This document shows, in pieces, positions 46,418-56,040 of a stretch of DNA of 64,000 bases; position 1 is the stretch's first letter; each line of letters begins with the position of its first letter. A program made the translations under genes and the position numbers. Source of the stretch: Limnochorda sp. LNt. Lineage in GTDB: Bacteria; Bacillota; Limnochordia; Limnochordales; Geochordaceae. Location: positions 1,426,001 through 1,490,000 of the forward strand of contig NZ_CP141614.1 in NCBI RefSeq assembly GCF_035593265.1, in the 5' to 3' direction. A model generated the notes under the pieces. That model was not told the origin of the DNA. It saw only the letters and a list, made by a program, of their open reading frames with translations, and did not search any database.

Positions 46418-47842
46418 CTACCGCAGCAGCGCCACCACCTGCTGGGCCGAGCCCAGCCACTCGATGATGGGCTGCGGGAAGAGCATCAGCAGCACCGTCG
46501 CCGCCGCGGCCAGCCCCACCACCAGCGACGTGCCGGGCGGCAGTGCCGCCACCGTCGCCGAGCGGTCGGTCAGGTACATGCGCCGCACGATGCTGTAGTA
46601 GTAGCCGGCCGAGATGGCGCTGTTGACGACCATCACCACGGCCAGCCAGACCATGTCCGCGCTGACGGCCGCCCGGATCAGGTAAAACTTGCCGAGGAAG
46701 CCCGCGGTGGGCGGGATCCCGATGAACGAGATCATGAAGATGACCACCGCGGCCGCCACCCACGGCACGCTGCGCCCCAGCCCCTCGAAGTCGTCCAGCA
46801 TCTCCTCGGGCCTGGCCAGCGACAGCCACGCGATGACCGCGAACGTGCCGACCACCATGAAGAGGTAGGCCAGCAGGTAGTAGAGCATCGCGCCGAAGCC
46901 CTCGGGCGTGCCCACCGCCAGCCCCACCAGCACGTAGCCCGCCTGGGCGATGGCCGAGTAGGCCATCATCCGCTTGGCGCTGGTCTGCACCAGGGCCGCC
47001 GCGTTGCCGTAGGTCATGGTGGCCACGGCCAGCACCGCGAAGACGGCCTGCCAGTAGTTGGCCAGGGGGCCGAAGCCGGTGGTGAAGACCCGCAGGATGG
47101 CCGAGAAGGCGGCCGCCTCCGATCCGGCGATGAGCAGGGCGGCCACGGGCGTCGGCGCCCCGTGGTAGACGTCGGGCGCCCACATGTGGAAGGGCACCGC
47201 CGCCACCTTGAAGCCGAACCCGGCCAGCATGAACCACATGCCAGCCACGGCCACGCCCCGCCAGCCGTCACCGGCCGACACGGCCCGGCGGATGGCCTCC
47301 ACGTGGGTGCTGCCGCTGATGCCGTAGACCAGCGACAGCCCAAACAGGAGCAGGGCCGACGTCATGGCCCCCACCAGGAAGTACTTGAGCGAGGCCTCCA
47401 GCGACCGGTCGTCGTCCTTGAGCATGCCGGCCAGCACGTAGGAGCCGATGGAGAGCAGCTCGAGCCCGAGATAGATCATCAGCAGGTCCCGGGAGCTGGC
47501 CATCATCGACATGCCCAGCACGGCGAAGACGATGAGCGCGTAGAACTCCCCGGCGTGGATGCCCCGCCGCTCGACGTAGGCGTGGGCCAGCGGCACCACC
47601 AAAAGCCCCGTCAGCGCGAACAGCGCCTTGAAGAACAGGGCGAACGAGTCGACGACCAGCATGCCCCACCAGGCCTCGGCGGTGATCCCCCGCAGGGGCC
47701 ACAGCGCCACCAGGGCCGCCACGAACGTGGCCGCCGCGAGGGCGGCGGGTGTCTCCCGCCGCCGCCCCATCACCCCCGCGGCCACCACCGCCAGGCCGCC
47801 GGCCGCCAGCAGGATCTCAGGGAGGATCATCAGCCACTGCAT
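46418..47842 (-). CDS. nuoN: NADH-quinone oxidoreductase subunit N
   Basis: Antiporter-like membrane subunit of complex I that takes part in proton pumping. 474 aa from ATG 47842, last gene of the nuo operon. About 14 hydrophobic segments; the conserved proton-antiporter core has FKVAAVPFHMWAPDVYHGAPT with its Lys, and KRMMAYSAIAQAGYVLVG. Length normal. The GC hairpin at 46323-46352 follows. Confidence 0.95.
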   Translation of the reverse strand: MQWLMILPEILLAAGGLAVVAAGVMGRRRETPAALAAATFVAALVALWPLRGITAEAWWGMLVVDSFALFFKALFALTGLLVVPLAHAYVERRGIHAGEFYALIVFAVLGMSMMASSRDLLMIYLGLELLSIGSYVLAGMLKDDDRSLEASLKYFLVGAMTSALLLFGLSLVYGISGSTHVEAIRRAVSAGDGWRGVAVAGMWFMLAGFGFKVAAVPFHMWAPDVYHGAPTPVAALLIAGSEAAAFSAILRVFTTGFGPLANYWQAVFAVLAVATMTYGNAAALVQTSAKRMMAYSAIAQAGYVLVGLAVGTPEGFGAMLYYLLAYLFMVVGTFAVIAWLSLARPEEMLDDFEGLGRSVPWVAAAVVIFMISFIGIPPTAGFLGKFYLIRAAVSADMVWLAVVMVVNSAISAGYYYSIVRRMYLTDRSATVAALPPGTSLVVGLAAAATVLLMLFPQPIIEWLGSAQQVVALLR

Positions 47843-47848
47843 GGCGGC

Positions 47849-49372
47849 TCACAGCCCTCCCATGCGGCTCAAGAGGGCCTGGATGGAGGGGTTGAAGATC
47901 CGCAGCAGGAGGGAGGGCGCCACGCCGAAGAGCACGATGGAGACCATGAGCGGGGCGCTGACGATGGCCTCCCGCAGCGTCAGGTCGGGCAGGCGCACCG
48001 CCGCTGCGGCCCCATGGCCGGCCGCCCCGTGGCCGTGGGCGAGGGCCGCCGCATGGCCCGCCGCCTCCGCCGTGGCGTCGCCCATCAGGATCTGCCGCAT
48101 CATCATCAGGTGGTAGGCCGCCGTCAGCACCATGCCCAGGACGGCCACCGCCACCAGGCTCGTCAGGGGCTCGAAGGCGCCGGTCAGGGTGAAGAACTCA
48201 CCCGCGAACCCCGACAGCCCCGGCAGCCCCAGGTTGGCGAAGGCCGCGAAGGCCAGCAGCGTGGCCGCCACCGGCATCTTGGTAAAGAGGGCGCTCATCT
48301 CCGGCAGCATGCGGGTGTGGGTGCGCTCGTAGATGACCGTGCCGGCGAAGAAGAACATCATGGGCGAGATGAGCCCGTGCGAGATCATGACGAAGAGCCC
48401 GCCCGCCATCGACATCGGCGTCATGGCCGCCAGGCCCAGCAGGACGAAGCCCATGTGGCTGATGCTGGAGTAGGCCACCATCTTCTTGAAGTCCTTCTGG
48501 GCCATGGCCACCAGGGCGCCGTAGATGATGTTGATGACGCCCAGCACGCCCATGACGATGGCGAAGGCCTTGGCCGCATCGGGCAGCGTCGGGTAGCTGA
48601 TGCGGTAGAAGCCGTACGTGCCCATCTTGAGCAGCACGCCGGCCAGCAGCATGGAGCCGCCCGTCGGGGCCTCCACGTGCGCGTCAGGCAGCCACGTGTG
48701 GAAGGGGAAGATGGGCACCTTCACCGCGAACCCGAAGAACAGCAGCAGGAAGATCCAGTACTGGGCGGTCGGGTTGAGCCGCGCCTGCTCGGCGATGGCC
48801 AGCATGTCGAAGGTGCCGAGCCCGCTCTGGAAGTAGAGGGCCAGGATGCCCACCAGCATCACGACGGAACCCAGCAGCGTGTAGATGAAGAACTTGATGG
48901 CCGCGTACTCCCGGCGAGGGCCGCCCCAGATGCCGATGATGAAGTACATCGGCACCAGCACGACTTCCCAGAAGATGTAGAACAGGAAGTAGTCCAGCGC
49001 CACGAAGACGCCCAGCATCCCGGTCTCCAGGAGCAGCATCAGGGCCATGAACTCCTTGACGCGCTCCTGGATGTTGAAGGACGCCAGGATGGCCAGCGTC
49101 GTGACGAGGGCCGTCACCGCCAGCATGGGAAAGCTGATGCCGTCGACGCCGAGGAAGTACTGGATGCCCACGGCCGGGATCCAGGGGATCCGCTCGACGA
49201 ACTGCATCCCCTCGGCGGCGGTGTCGTAGCGGGCCCACATGATGGCCACCAACGCCACCGGCACCAGGGAGAAGAGCAGGGCCACCCGTCGCAGGAGGTC
49301 CTTGTTCTCCCTTGGCAAGAGGGCGATGACCAGCGACCCTATGAGGGGCGTGAAGATGAGCAAGCTCAGCAT
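47849..49372 (-). CDS. nuoM: NADH-quinone oxidoreductase subunit M
   Basis: Second antiporter-like subunit of complex I. 507 aa from ATG 49372. Conserved KVPIFPFHTWLPDAHVEAPT near 48660-48720 and KKMVAYSSISHMGFVLLG near 48430-48490 supply the channel Lys/Glu residues. An unusual His/Ala/Gly-rich loop with five histidines lies near 48000-48065 towards the C-terminus, between the last transmembrane segments. 6 bases separate it from nuoN and 9 from nuoL. Confidence 0.95.
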   Translation of the reverse strand: MLSLLIFTPLIGSLVIALLPRENKDLLRRVALLFSLVPVALVAIMWARYDTAAEGMQFVERIPWIPAVGIQYFLGVDGISFPMLAVTALVTTLAILASFNIQERVKEFMALMLLLETGMLGVFVALDYFLFYIFWEVVLVPMYFIIGIWGGPRREYAAIKFFIYTLLGSVVMLVGILALYFQSGLGTFDMLAIAEQARLNPTAQYWIFLLLFFGFAVKVPIFPFHTWLPDAHVEAPTGGSMLLAGVLLKMGTYGFYRISYPTLPDAAKAFAIVMGVLGVINIIYGALVAMAQKDFKKMVAYSSISHMGFVLLGLAAMTPMSMAGGLFVMISHGLISPMMFFFAGTVIYERTHTRMLPEMSALFTKMPVAATLLAFAAFANLGLPGLSGFAGEFFTLTGAFEPLTSLVAVAVLGMVLTAAYHLMMMRQILMGDATAEAAGHAAALAHGHGAAGHGAAAAVRLPDLTLREAIVSAPLMVSIVLFGVAPSLLLRIFNPSIQALLSRMGGL

Positions 49373-49381
49373 GTCGAGGCC

Positions 49382-51334
49382 TTAGCCTCCTATCGTGAAG
49401 ATGATGAGTCCGACCACGACCGAGGCAAACAGCGTCAGAGCGTAAGCCTGGACGTAGCCCACCTGCGCCCTGCGCAACTGGTTGCCGGCCGCCACCGTGC
49501 CCGAGGCGGTCAGGTTGACGGCCCCGTCGATGACTTGCTGATCCACCAGATGGCTGCCCTCGGCCACGCCCTGCGTGAAGCGGGCCACGCCGTTGACCAC
49601 CCCGTCGACCACCACCTGATCGAGCCAGGCGCAGAGCCTGGCCAGCGCCATCGTGCCCCTGACGAAGACCCAGTGGTACAGCTCATCGACGAAGTACTTG
49701 CGCTTGAGCAGCGTGTAGAGGGGGCCGGCCAGCCGGATCACCGTGGCGGCCGGCACGATCCGCCAGGCGTAGATGGCCAGGGCGGCCAGCACGCCCAACA
49801 GCGCCCCGCCGATGGCCAGCGCCGTCACCGTCATGCTGGGCTCGGCCTCGTGCACCTCGTGGAAGAAGATGAGGTGCCCGAAGGCGAAGCCGGACAGCGG
49901 CGAGTTCCAGAAGCCGATGAGCGCCGCCGGCACCGCCAGCGCCACCAGCGGCCCGGTCATGACCGCCGGCGACTCGTGGGCGTGCTCGTACAGGTGCCGG
50001 TCCCGGGGCTGCCCGAAGAAGACCAGCCAGGTCGCCCGAGTGACGTAGAAGGCCGTCAGCACCGCGGCGACGGTGCCGATCCAGTACAGGGCCGGCGTCG
50101 ACGAGTGATAGGCGGCCAGCAGGATCTCGTCCTTGCTCCAGAAGCCCGCGAACGGCGGGATGCCCGCCAGGGCCGCCGCCCCTATCAGCCAGGTCAGGCC
50201 GGTCACGGGCATCTTGCGCAACAGCCCGCCCATGCGGTGCATGTCCTGCACGTGATGCATCGCGTGGATGACGCTACCCGAGGCCAGGAAGAGCAACGCC
50301 TTGAAGAAGGCGTGCGTCGTCAGGTGGAAGAAGCCCGCCGTGTAGGCCCCGAGCCCAAGACCCATCATCATGTAGCCGAGCTGGCTCACGGTGGAGTAGG
50401 CCAGCACCTGCTTGATGTCCTCGCGCACCAGCGCGATGGTGGCCGCGAAGATGGCCGTCAGGCCGCCGATCCAGGCCACCACCTGCATGGCGTCGGCCGA
50501 CGGGGCGAAGATGCCGTAGGCTCGCGCCACCAGGTAGACGCCCGCCGCCACCATGGTGGCCGCGTGGATGAGGGCGCTGACGGGCGTCGGGCCGGCCATG
50601 GCGTCGGGCAGCCAGACGTGGAGCGGCAGCTGCGCCGACTTGCCCACCGCGCCGCCGAAGAGGAGCACGGCCGCCAGCGTCAGCACATGGGGCGCCACCG
50701 CGCCGTGCTCGATGGCCTCGACGATCTCCGCGAAGCGGAAGGTGCCCAGCTCACGGAAGAGGAGCAGGATGCCGACGAACATGGCCACGTCGCCGACCCG
50801 GGTCGTCAGGAAGGCCTTCATGGAGGCGTAGCGGGCCTCGGGTCGCTCGTAGTAGTGGCCGATCAGGGCGTAGGATGCCAGCCCCACCAGCTCCCAGAAG
50901 ATGAACAGGAGCAGCAGGTTGTCGGCCAGCACCAGCCCCAGCATGGAGAACGTGAAGAAGGAGAGCATGGTGTAGTAGCGCTTGTAGCGGGCGTCGCCCT
51001 CCATGTAGCCCATGGAGAAGACGTGCACCGCCAGGCTGACCGACGTCACCACCACCAGCATGACGGCGGCCAGCGCATCGACCTGCAGCCCCAGGCCCAG
51101 GCTCTGGATGGCCTGCCCGGGGGCCTCGGCGAAGCGGGCCCACTCGAAGCGGAGGGCCGACGTCGAGCCGTTGACCATCACATCGGCCAGGATCCCCAGG
51201 GAGAGGAGCCAGGACGCCGCGATGGCCCCCGTGCCCAGCCAGTCCCCCTGTCGCGCCAGTCGCTTGCCCCAGAAGGCCAGCACCAGCGCGCTGAGGGCGG
51301 GCAAGAGCGGTACCAGCCAGCCGAGTTGTGCCAT
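49382..51334 (-). CDS. nuoL: NADH-quinone oxidoreductase subunit L
   Basis: Largest antiporter-like subunit, with the C-terminal lateral helix that spans the membrane arm. 650 aa from ATG 51334. GKSAQLPLHVWLPDAMAGPT near 50590-50650 and SALIHAATMVAAGVYLVAR near 50525-50580 are diagnostic. C-terminal part: KRKYFVDELYHWVFVRG, typical of NuoL. Normal length; 10 bases from nuoK. Confidence 0.95.
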   Translation of the reverse strand: MAQLGWLVPLLPALSALVLAFWGKRLARQGDWLGTGAIAASWLLSLGILADVMVNGSTSALRFEWARFAEAPGQAIQSLGLGLQVDALAAVMLVVVTSVSLAVHVFSMGYMEGDARYKRYYTMLSFFTFSMLGLVLADNLLLLFIFWELVGLASYALIGHYYERPEARYASMKAFLTTRVGDVAMFVGILLLFRELGTFRFAEIVEAIEHGAVAPHVLTLAAVLLFGGAVGKSAQLPLHVWLPDAMAGPTPVSALIHAATMVAAGVYLVARAYGIFAPSADAMQVVAWIGGLTAIFAATIALVREDIKQVLAYSTVSQLGYMMMGLGLGAYTAGFFHLTTHAFFKALLFLASGSVIHAMHHVQDMHRMGGLLRKMPVTGLTWLIGAAALAGIPPFAGFWSKDEILLAAYHSSTPALYWIGTVAAVLTAFYVTRATWLVFFGQPRDRHLYEHAHESPAVMTGPLVALAVPAALIGFWNSPLSGFAFGHLIFFHEVHEAEPSMTVTALAIGGALLGVLAALAIYAWRIVPAATVIRLAGPLYTLLKRKYFVDELYHWVFVRGTMALARLCAWLDQVVVDGVVNGVARFTQGVAEGSHLVDQQVIDGAVNLTASGTVAAGNQLRRAQVGYVQAYALTLFASVVVGLIIFTIGG

Positions 51335-51344
51335 AGGACGCTCG

Positions 51345-51653
51345 CTACCCCTTCAACAGCTGGATCTTGTCGACGTCGATGTCCGTGCGGTTGCGCGCGA
51401 TGGTCAGGAAGATGGCCAGCCCCACCGCTGCCTCCGCGGCGGCCACCGTCATGATGAAGATGGCCAGCACCAGTCCCCGGGGCTGATCCGGGTGCAGGTA
51501 GCGGGAGAAGGCCACCAGGTTGAGGTTGACGGAGTTGAGCATCAGCTCGATGCACATCAGGATGCGCACGGCGTTGCGCAAGCTGAGGGCACCGTAGAGC
51601 CCCAACCCGAAGAGGATCGCGCTGGTCGCCACCACCCAGCTCAGGGGGATCAC
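51345..51653 (-). CDS. nuoK: NADH-quinone oxidoreductase subunit K
   Basis: Small three-helix membrane subunit of complex I. 102 aa from GTG 51653, which overlaps the nuoJ stop (GTGA). The segment RILMCIELMLNSVNLNLVAF carries the buried channel Glu, and AAAEAAVGLAIFL the second one. Length is standard. Confidence 0.95.
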   Translation of the reverse strand: MIPLSWVVATSAILFGLGLYGALSLRNAVRILMCIELMLNSVNLNLVAFSRYLHPDQPRGLVLAIFIMTVAAAEAAVGLAIFLTIARNRTDIDVDKIQLLKG

Positions 51654-52192
51654 CGGTTGTCGACTCCTTCCCGCATGGCCAGCACCACAGCCCCCACCAG
51701 CGCCACCAGCAGCAGCACGGAGGCCAGCTCGAAGGGCAGCGCGTACTCGGTGAAGAGGACCCGGCCGATGGAGCTCGTCACGTCAGATGTGGCCGGGGGC
51801 GCCGAGGCCGGCCAGGGCGCCTGCCAGGCGATGCCCCACAGCACCACGGCGAAGCCGAGCGCGGCCAACAGCGGCAACAGCCCTCGCCGGGGCGAGAGCA
51901 CCAGCCGAGCGAAGCGCCGCCACCAGGGGCCCTCGCCGGGGGCGCGCAGATCTCGGATGTCGGAGAGCATGATGCCGAAGAGGATCATGGTGGTGATGGC
52001 CCCGACGTAGATGAGGATCTGGGCCGCCGCCAAAAAGTCGGCGTCCAGCAAGACGTACAGCGCCGCCATGCCCACGAAGGTGGCGCCCAGCCACAGCGCC
52101 GAGTGCATCAGCTTGGGCGCGACGACCACCCCGTAGGCGCAGGCCAGGGTCACCACCGCGAGCAGCGCGTAGATGATCTGAACGGCGTTCAT
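51650..52192 (-). CDS. nuoJ: NADH-quinone oxidoreductase subunit J
   Basis: Five-helix membrane subunit of complex I. 180 aa from ATG 52192 (the open frame extends upstream into nuoI without meaning). Conserved LMHSALWLGATFVGMAALYVL and AAQILIYVGAITTMILFGIML. It is coupled by GTGA overlap to nuoK. Confidence 0.93.
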   Translation of the reverse strand: MNAVQIIYALLAVVTLACAYGVVVAPKLMHSALWLGATFVGMAALYVLLDADFLAAAQILIYVGAITTMILFGIMLSDIRDLRAPGEGPWWRRFARLVLSPRRGLLPLLAALGFAVVLWGIAWQAPWPASAPPATSDVTSSIGRVLFTEYALPFELASVLLLVALVGAVVLAMREGVDNR

Positions 52193-52202
52193 CGTCCGGC
52201 CA

Positions 52203-52685
52203 TTACCCTTCCGTCTTGATGGCGAAGTTGACGATGGGCGTCTTCTGTGGCAGGCCCAGCTGCTGGAGCTTCTCCTTGTCGTAGACCAAAGACGGCAGGT
52301 CGAAGGAGGCCAGCTCGTAATGGTCGGACATGGCGATGGCCTCAGCCGGGCAGACCTCCGCGCACAGCCCGCAGAGCATGCACCGGCTCGCGTCCAGGTT
52401 GAACTCGTCCAGCACCTTCTTGCGGGTCTGGTCGTCCCGGTGCCACTTGATCTCGATGATGCGCACCGGGCAGATCTTCTCGCACAGCTCGCAGACGATG
52501 CACTTGAGCTCGCCCTGCTCGTCGGAGAGCAGCACGGGGATGCCCCGGGAGCCGATGGGCAGGCTGTGCCGCTCATCGGGATACTGCAGCGTGATGCGGG
52601 GCCGCAAGAGCATGTTCTTGATGGTGATGCCCATGCCCACCAGGGTGTTCCACAGGGCCAGGGCCATCGTCGTCAGCGTCCGCAC
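52203..52685 (-). CDS. nuoI: NADH-quinone oxidoreductase subunit I
   Basis: Ferredoxin-like peripheral subunit holding two [4Fe-4S] clusters that pass electrons to NuoB. 160 aa from GTG 52685; ATG 52667 is an alternative. Both cluster motifs are complete: CIVCELCEKICP near 52470-52505 and CMLCGLCAEVCP near 52345-52382. Normal length. Confidence 0.95.
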   Translation of the reverse strand: MRTLTTMALALWNTLVGMGITIKNMLLRPRITLQYPDERHSLPIGSRGIPVLLSDEQGELKCIVCELCEKICPVRIIEIKWHRDDQTRKKVLDEFNLDASRCMLCGLCAEVCPAEAIAMSDHYELASFDLPSLVYDKEKLQQLGLPQKTPIVNFAIKTEG

Positions 52686-52705
52686 GCCGGCTCACCCCCA
52701 CCGTC

Positions 52706-53743
52706 TCAGCGCACCAGCACGTAGATCCCGGTGATGCCCAGATTGACCAGCGCCAGCGGCAGCAGCACCTTCCAGCCCAGGTTCATGAGCTGGTCCACCC
52801 GGATGCGGGGGACCGTCCACCGGATCCACATGGCCACGAAGATGAGCAAGTAGGTCTTGAGCAGGAACCAGACCACGGGCGGAAGCCACGGCCCGCTCCA
52901 GCCGCCCAGGTAGAGCGTCGCGGCGATGGCGGAGCCCGACAGCAAGTTGGCGTACTCGGCCAGGAAGAAGATGGCCCACCGGATGCCGCTGTACTCGGTG
53001 TTGAAGCCCGCCACCAGCTCCGACTCGGCCTCGATGAGATCGAAGGGCGCCCGGTTGGCCTCCGCCAGGGCCGCGATGTAGTAGACCAAAAAGCCCAGCG
53101 GCTGCAGCAGGATGAACCAGCCGGAGCGCCGCTGCGCCTCCACGATGTCGTTGAGGCTCAGGCTGCCGGCCAGCAGCACCACCGCCACGGCCGCGAGCAC
53201 CAGGGGTACCTCGTAGCTGACCAGCTGGGCCGCCGAGCGCAGGGCCCCGAAGACGGACCACTTGTTGTTGGAGCCCCACCCGGCCATCAGGAAGGAGGGC
53301 ACCACCATGGAGGTCATGGCGGCGACGAAGAGGATGCCGATGTTGAGATCCTGAACGACCCATCGGTCGCTGAAGGGCAGCACCACGAAGATGAGCACCG
53401 CCGGCGTGAAGGTGACGATGGGCGCGATCGCGAAGACCCAGCGATCCGCGGCCGACGGCACCACGTCCTCCTTGAGCAGCAGCTTGAGGGCGTCGGCCAG
53501 GGTCTGCAGCAGACCGTAGGGCCCCGTGCGCATGGGACCCAGCCGGTTTTGGATCCAGGCGCTGATCTTGCGCTCGAGCCAGATGAGGAAGAGCACGTTG
53601 AGCGCGATGAAGACCAGGATGACGGCCGCCTTGAGCAGGGCCGTCAGCACGGCCAGCAGGCCCAGGGGCCACCCGTTGCGCTCGAAGTACTGCGTCGTGA
53701 GATCGTACCACTGCGACGGAGGGGCGATGACCCCCGGCACCAT
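52706..53743 (-). CDS. nuoH: NADH-quinone oxidoreductase subunit H
   Basis: Eight-helix membrane subunit forming the quinone chamber entrance. 345 aa from ATG 53743, two bases after the nuoCD stop. Motifs: LERKISAWIQNRLGPMRTGP near 53515-53575, AEANRAPFDLIEAESELVAG near 53005-53065, and the C-terminal RWTVPRIRVDQLMNLGWK. Confidence 0.95.
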   Translation of the reverse strand: MVPGVIAPPSQWYDLTTQYFERNGWPLGLLAVLTALLKAAVILVFIALNVLFLIWLERKISAWIQNRLGPMRTGPYGLLQTLADALKLLLKEDVVPSAADRWVFAIAPIVTFTPAVLIFVVLPFSDRWVVQDLNIGILFVAAMTSMVVPSFLMAGWGSNNKWSVFGALRSAAQLVSYEVPLVLAAVAVVLLAGSLSLNDIVEAQRRSGWFILLQPLGFLVYYIAALAEANRAPFDLIEAESELVAGFNTEYSGIRWAIFFLAEYANLLSGSAIAATLYLGGWSGPWLPPVVWFLLKTYLLIFVAMWIRWTVPRIRVDQLMNLGWKVLLPLALVNLGITGIYVLVR

Positions 53744-53745
53744 GC

Positions 53746-55473
53746 TCACCGGTCCACCTCTCCCAGCACGATGTCGATGGAGCCGATGACGGCCACGACG
53801 TCGGCCACCAGCAGCCCCGGCCCCAGCACCGGCAGGAGCTGCAGGTGCACGAAGGAGGGGGCCCGCCAGTGGACCCTCCACGGCCGGTCGTTTTGGCCGT
53901 CGCCCACGACGTAGACGCCCACCTCGCCCCGGGGGCCCTCGACCCGGCTGTAGGCGTCGGCGGCGGGCGCCTTCCAGCGGCGGGGGACCTTGCCCATGAA
54001 GTCGCCCTCGGGGAGCCCCTCCAGGGCCTGGCGGGCGATGCGGGCGCTCTGGCGCATCTCCTCCATGCGGACGTTGTAGCGATCCAGGATGTCGCCCGTC
54101 TCGCCCACGGGTACGGCGAAGTCGTAGCGCTCGTACCCGCAGTAGGGGTGGACCTTGCGCAGGTCGTAGGCCACGCCCGAGCCCCGCAGGGTGGGCCCGC
54201 TGGCCCCGTAGGCGATGGCGTCCTGCCGCGAGAGGACAGCCACGTTGCGCGTGCGGGCCTGGAAAATGGGGTTGGCCGTCAGCAGCGCGTGGAACTCGTC
54301 GAGGTTGGCGTCGAAGCCGTCGAGGAATGTCCGGACCTGGCGATCGACGCCGGCCGGCAGGTCGTTGCGCACCCCGCCGATGCGCACGTAGTGGTACATC
54401 ATCCGGGCGCCCGAGACGGTCTCGAAGACGTCCAGCAGCTTCTCACGCTCCCGCCAGGCGTAGAGGAACGGCGTCACGGCCCCCAGGTCCAGCGCGAACG
54501 TGCCGAACCAGAGCAGGTGGCTGGCGATGCGCTGCAGCTCGGCCATCAGCACGCGAATGGCCGAGGCCCGCTCGGGCACCTCGATGCCGAAGAGCTGCTC
54601 CACCGCCAGGCAGTAGGCCAGCTCGTTGGTCATGCCGGCCAGGTAGTCGGTGCGGTCCGTGTACGGGATGACGCTGGGGAAGGGCAGGCCCTCGGCGATC
54701 TTCTCGAAGCAGCGGTGCAGGAAGCCGATGTCGGCCTCGCACTGGAGGATGCGCTCGCCGTCGATCTCGGCCAGCACCCGCAACACCCCGTGGGTGCTCG
54801 GATGCTGGGGCCCCATGTTGACGACCACGCCGGACCGCGGCGTGTAGGCGTCGGGCACCTCCAGCACCCGGCGCACCGGCCCTCCGCTCTGCCCGTCGGC
54901 AGGGGCCTGCCCGTCGGCAGGGGCCGCCGACTCGCTCACGTCGAAGGTCGTGGTGTTGACCCCGTCCGGCCGGTACGACTCCCGGGTCTGGCGCTGGCGG
55001 GGCAGCCGCCGGTCGATGTAATCCTTGCGCAGCGGATGGCCCACCCAGCTCTCCTTGAGCAGGATGCGACGCAGATCCGGGTGCCCCTCGAAGCGCACCC
55101 CCATCAGATCCCACGCCTCGCGCTCGTGCCAGTTGGCGGTGGGCCAGACGGGCGTCACGCTGGGGACCCGGGCGTCGTCGCGGGGGCAGCGCGTGTAGAC
55201 CGCCATCTGGTGGCCGGCACCGATGCTGACCAGGTGGAGCACCACCTCGAAGCCCTCGGCCTGCCGGTCCACCGCGGAGAGATTGGACAGGTAATCGAAG
55301 CCCAGCTCGTCACGAGCGAATCGGGCGAAGTCGGCCAGGCGCTCCCGGTCGATCCGCACCCGAATCCAGCCCGAGGGCAGCGCCTCCGCCTCCACGCCGG
55401 CGAAGGCCGAGCCGACTCGCTCGACCACCTCCTGCGGCGTCCCCACCGTCACCGTCGACGTCGAAGATGCCAT
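53746..55473 (-). CDS. nuoCD: Fused NADH-quinone oxidoreductase subunits C and D
   Basis: One 575-aa protein. Residues about 1-160 are NuoC (WHEREAWDLMGVRFEGHPDL, then LLKESWVGHPLRKDY); about 215-575 are NuoD (MGPQHPSTHGVLRVLAEIDG, GFLHRCFEKIAEGLPF, and LRKVHPYCGYERYDF), which lines the quinone site with NuoB. The linker near residues 185-200 contains a perfect tandem repeat of an 18-base unit. Fusion of C and D is known in several bacteria. ATG 55473; 63 bases after nuoB. Confidence 0.95.
   Translation of the reverse strand: MASSTSTVTVGTPQEVVERVGSAFAGVEAEALPSGWIRVRIDRERLADFARFARDELGFDYLSNLSAVDRQAEGFEVVLHLVSIGAGHQMAVYTRCPRDDARVPSVTPVWPTANWHEREAWDLMGVRFEGHPDLRRILLKESWVGHPLRKDYIDRRLPRQRQTRESYRPDGVNTTTFDVSESAAPADGQAPADGQSGGPVRRVLEVPDAYTPRSGVVVNMGPQHPSTHGVLRVLAEIDGERILQCEADIGFLHRCFEKIAEGLPFPSVIPYTDRTDYLAGMTNELAYCLAVEQLFGIEVPERASAIRVLMAELQRIASHLLWFGTFALDLGAVTPFLYAWREREKLLDVFETVSGARMMYHYVRIGGVRNDLPAGVDRQVRTFLDGFDANLDEFHALLTANPIFQARTRNVAVLSRQDAIAYGASGPTLRGSGVAYDLRKVHPYCGYERYDFAVPVGETGDILDRYNVRMEEMRQSARIARQALEGLPEGDFMGKVPRRWKAPAADAYSRVEGPRGEVGVYVVGDGQNDRPWRVHWRAPSFVHLQLLPVLGPGLLVADVVAVIGSIDIVLGEVDR
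54890..54925. repeat. Tandem duplication of an 18-bp unit in the nuoCD linker
   Basis: Two perfect copies of an 18-base unit (54890-54907 and 54908-54925) encode APADGQ twice in the flexible linker between the C and D parts. In-frame, so harmless; a slippage product. Confidence 0.9.
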
Positions 55474-55536
55474 CGTCTCTGCAACCCCCCGTGCCGCGCG
55501 CTGTCACCCGGAGCCGGGACCCGACCCATCGGGCCC

Positions 55537-56040
55537 TCAGCGGACGGGGAGCGCCAGCCCCTCCCGTTGAATCTTCTCCTGGAGCTTGAGTACGCCGTGC
55601 AAGAGGGCCTCGGGCCTGGGCGGGCAGCCGGGGACGTAGACGTCGACGGGCACCACCAGGTCCACGCCGTCGACCACGTTGTACGAGCCCCAGTAGGGCC
55701 CGCCGTTGACCGCGCAGACACCCATGGCGATGACCCAGCGGGGCTCCGCCATCTGGTCGTACAGGCGCTTGACCACGTCCGCCATCTTCTCGTTGACGGT
55801 GCCCGCCACGATCATGAGATCGGCCTGCCGGGGGGAGGCCCGGAAGATCATGCCGAAGCGGTCGAAGTCGTAGCGCGAAGCGCCCGTGGCCATCATCTCG
55901 ATGGCGCAGCAGGCGATGCCGAAGAGCATGTACCACAGCGACGACTTGCGGCTCCAGTTGATCACCTTGCGCAAGTTGGTCAGCACGATCCCCGGCATGG
56001 GGCCGGTCTCGGTGGCGACCGCTGCCGGGGCGCCGCTCAC
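55537..56040 (-). CDS. nuoB: NADH-quinone oxidoreductase subunit B
   Basis: Carries the terminal [4Fe-4S] cluster N2 that reduces quinone. 167 aa from GTG 56040 in a GTGA overlap with nuoA. The four ligand cysteines are present: the CC pair in [12 protein letters not shown], Cys in MGVCAVNGG, and Cys in [16 protein letters not shown]. Length normal. Confidence 0.95.
   Translation of the reverse strand: MSGAPAAVATETGPMPGIVLTNLRKVINWSRKSSLWYMLFGIACCAIEMMATGASRYDFDRFGMIFRASPRQADLMIVAGTVNEKMADVVKRLYDQMAEPRWVIAMGVCAVNGGPYWGSYNVVDGVDLVVPVDVYVPGCPPRPEALLHGVLKLQEKIQREGLALPVR

Noticed and set aside
46319-46420. Possible attR copy of the tRNA-Ala 3' end at the far side of the island
   Set aside because: I searched by eye for the tRNA T-arm/acceptor sequence here and found none; the only structure is the GC hairpin.
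47162-51454. 1430-codon + strand open frame opposite nuoN/M/L
   Set aside because: Antisense shadow of well-conserved nuo genes; low-complexity His/Gln/Arg/Gly sequence.
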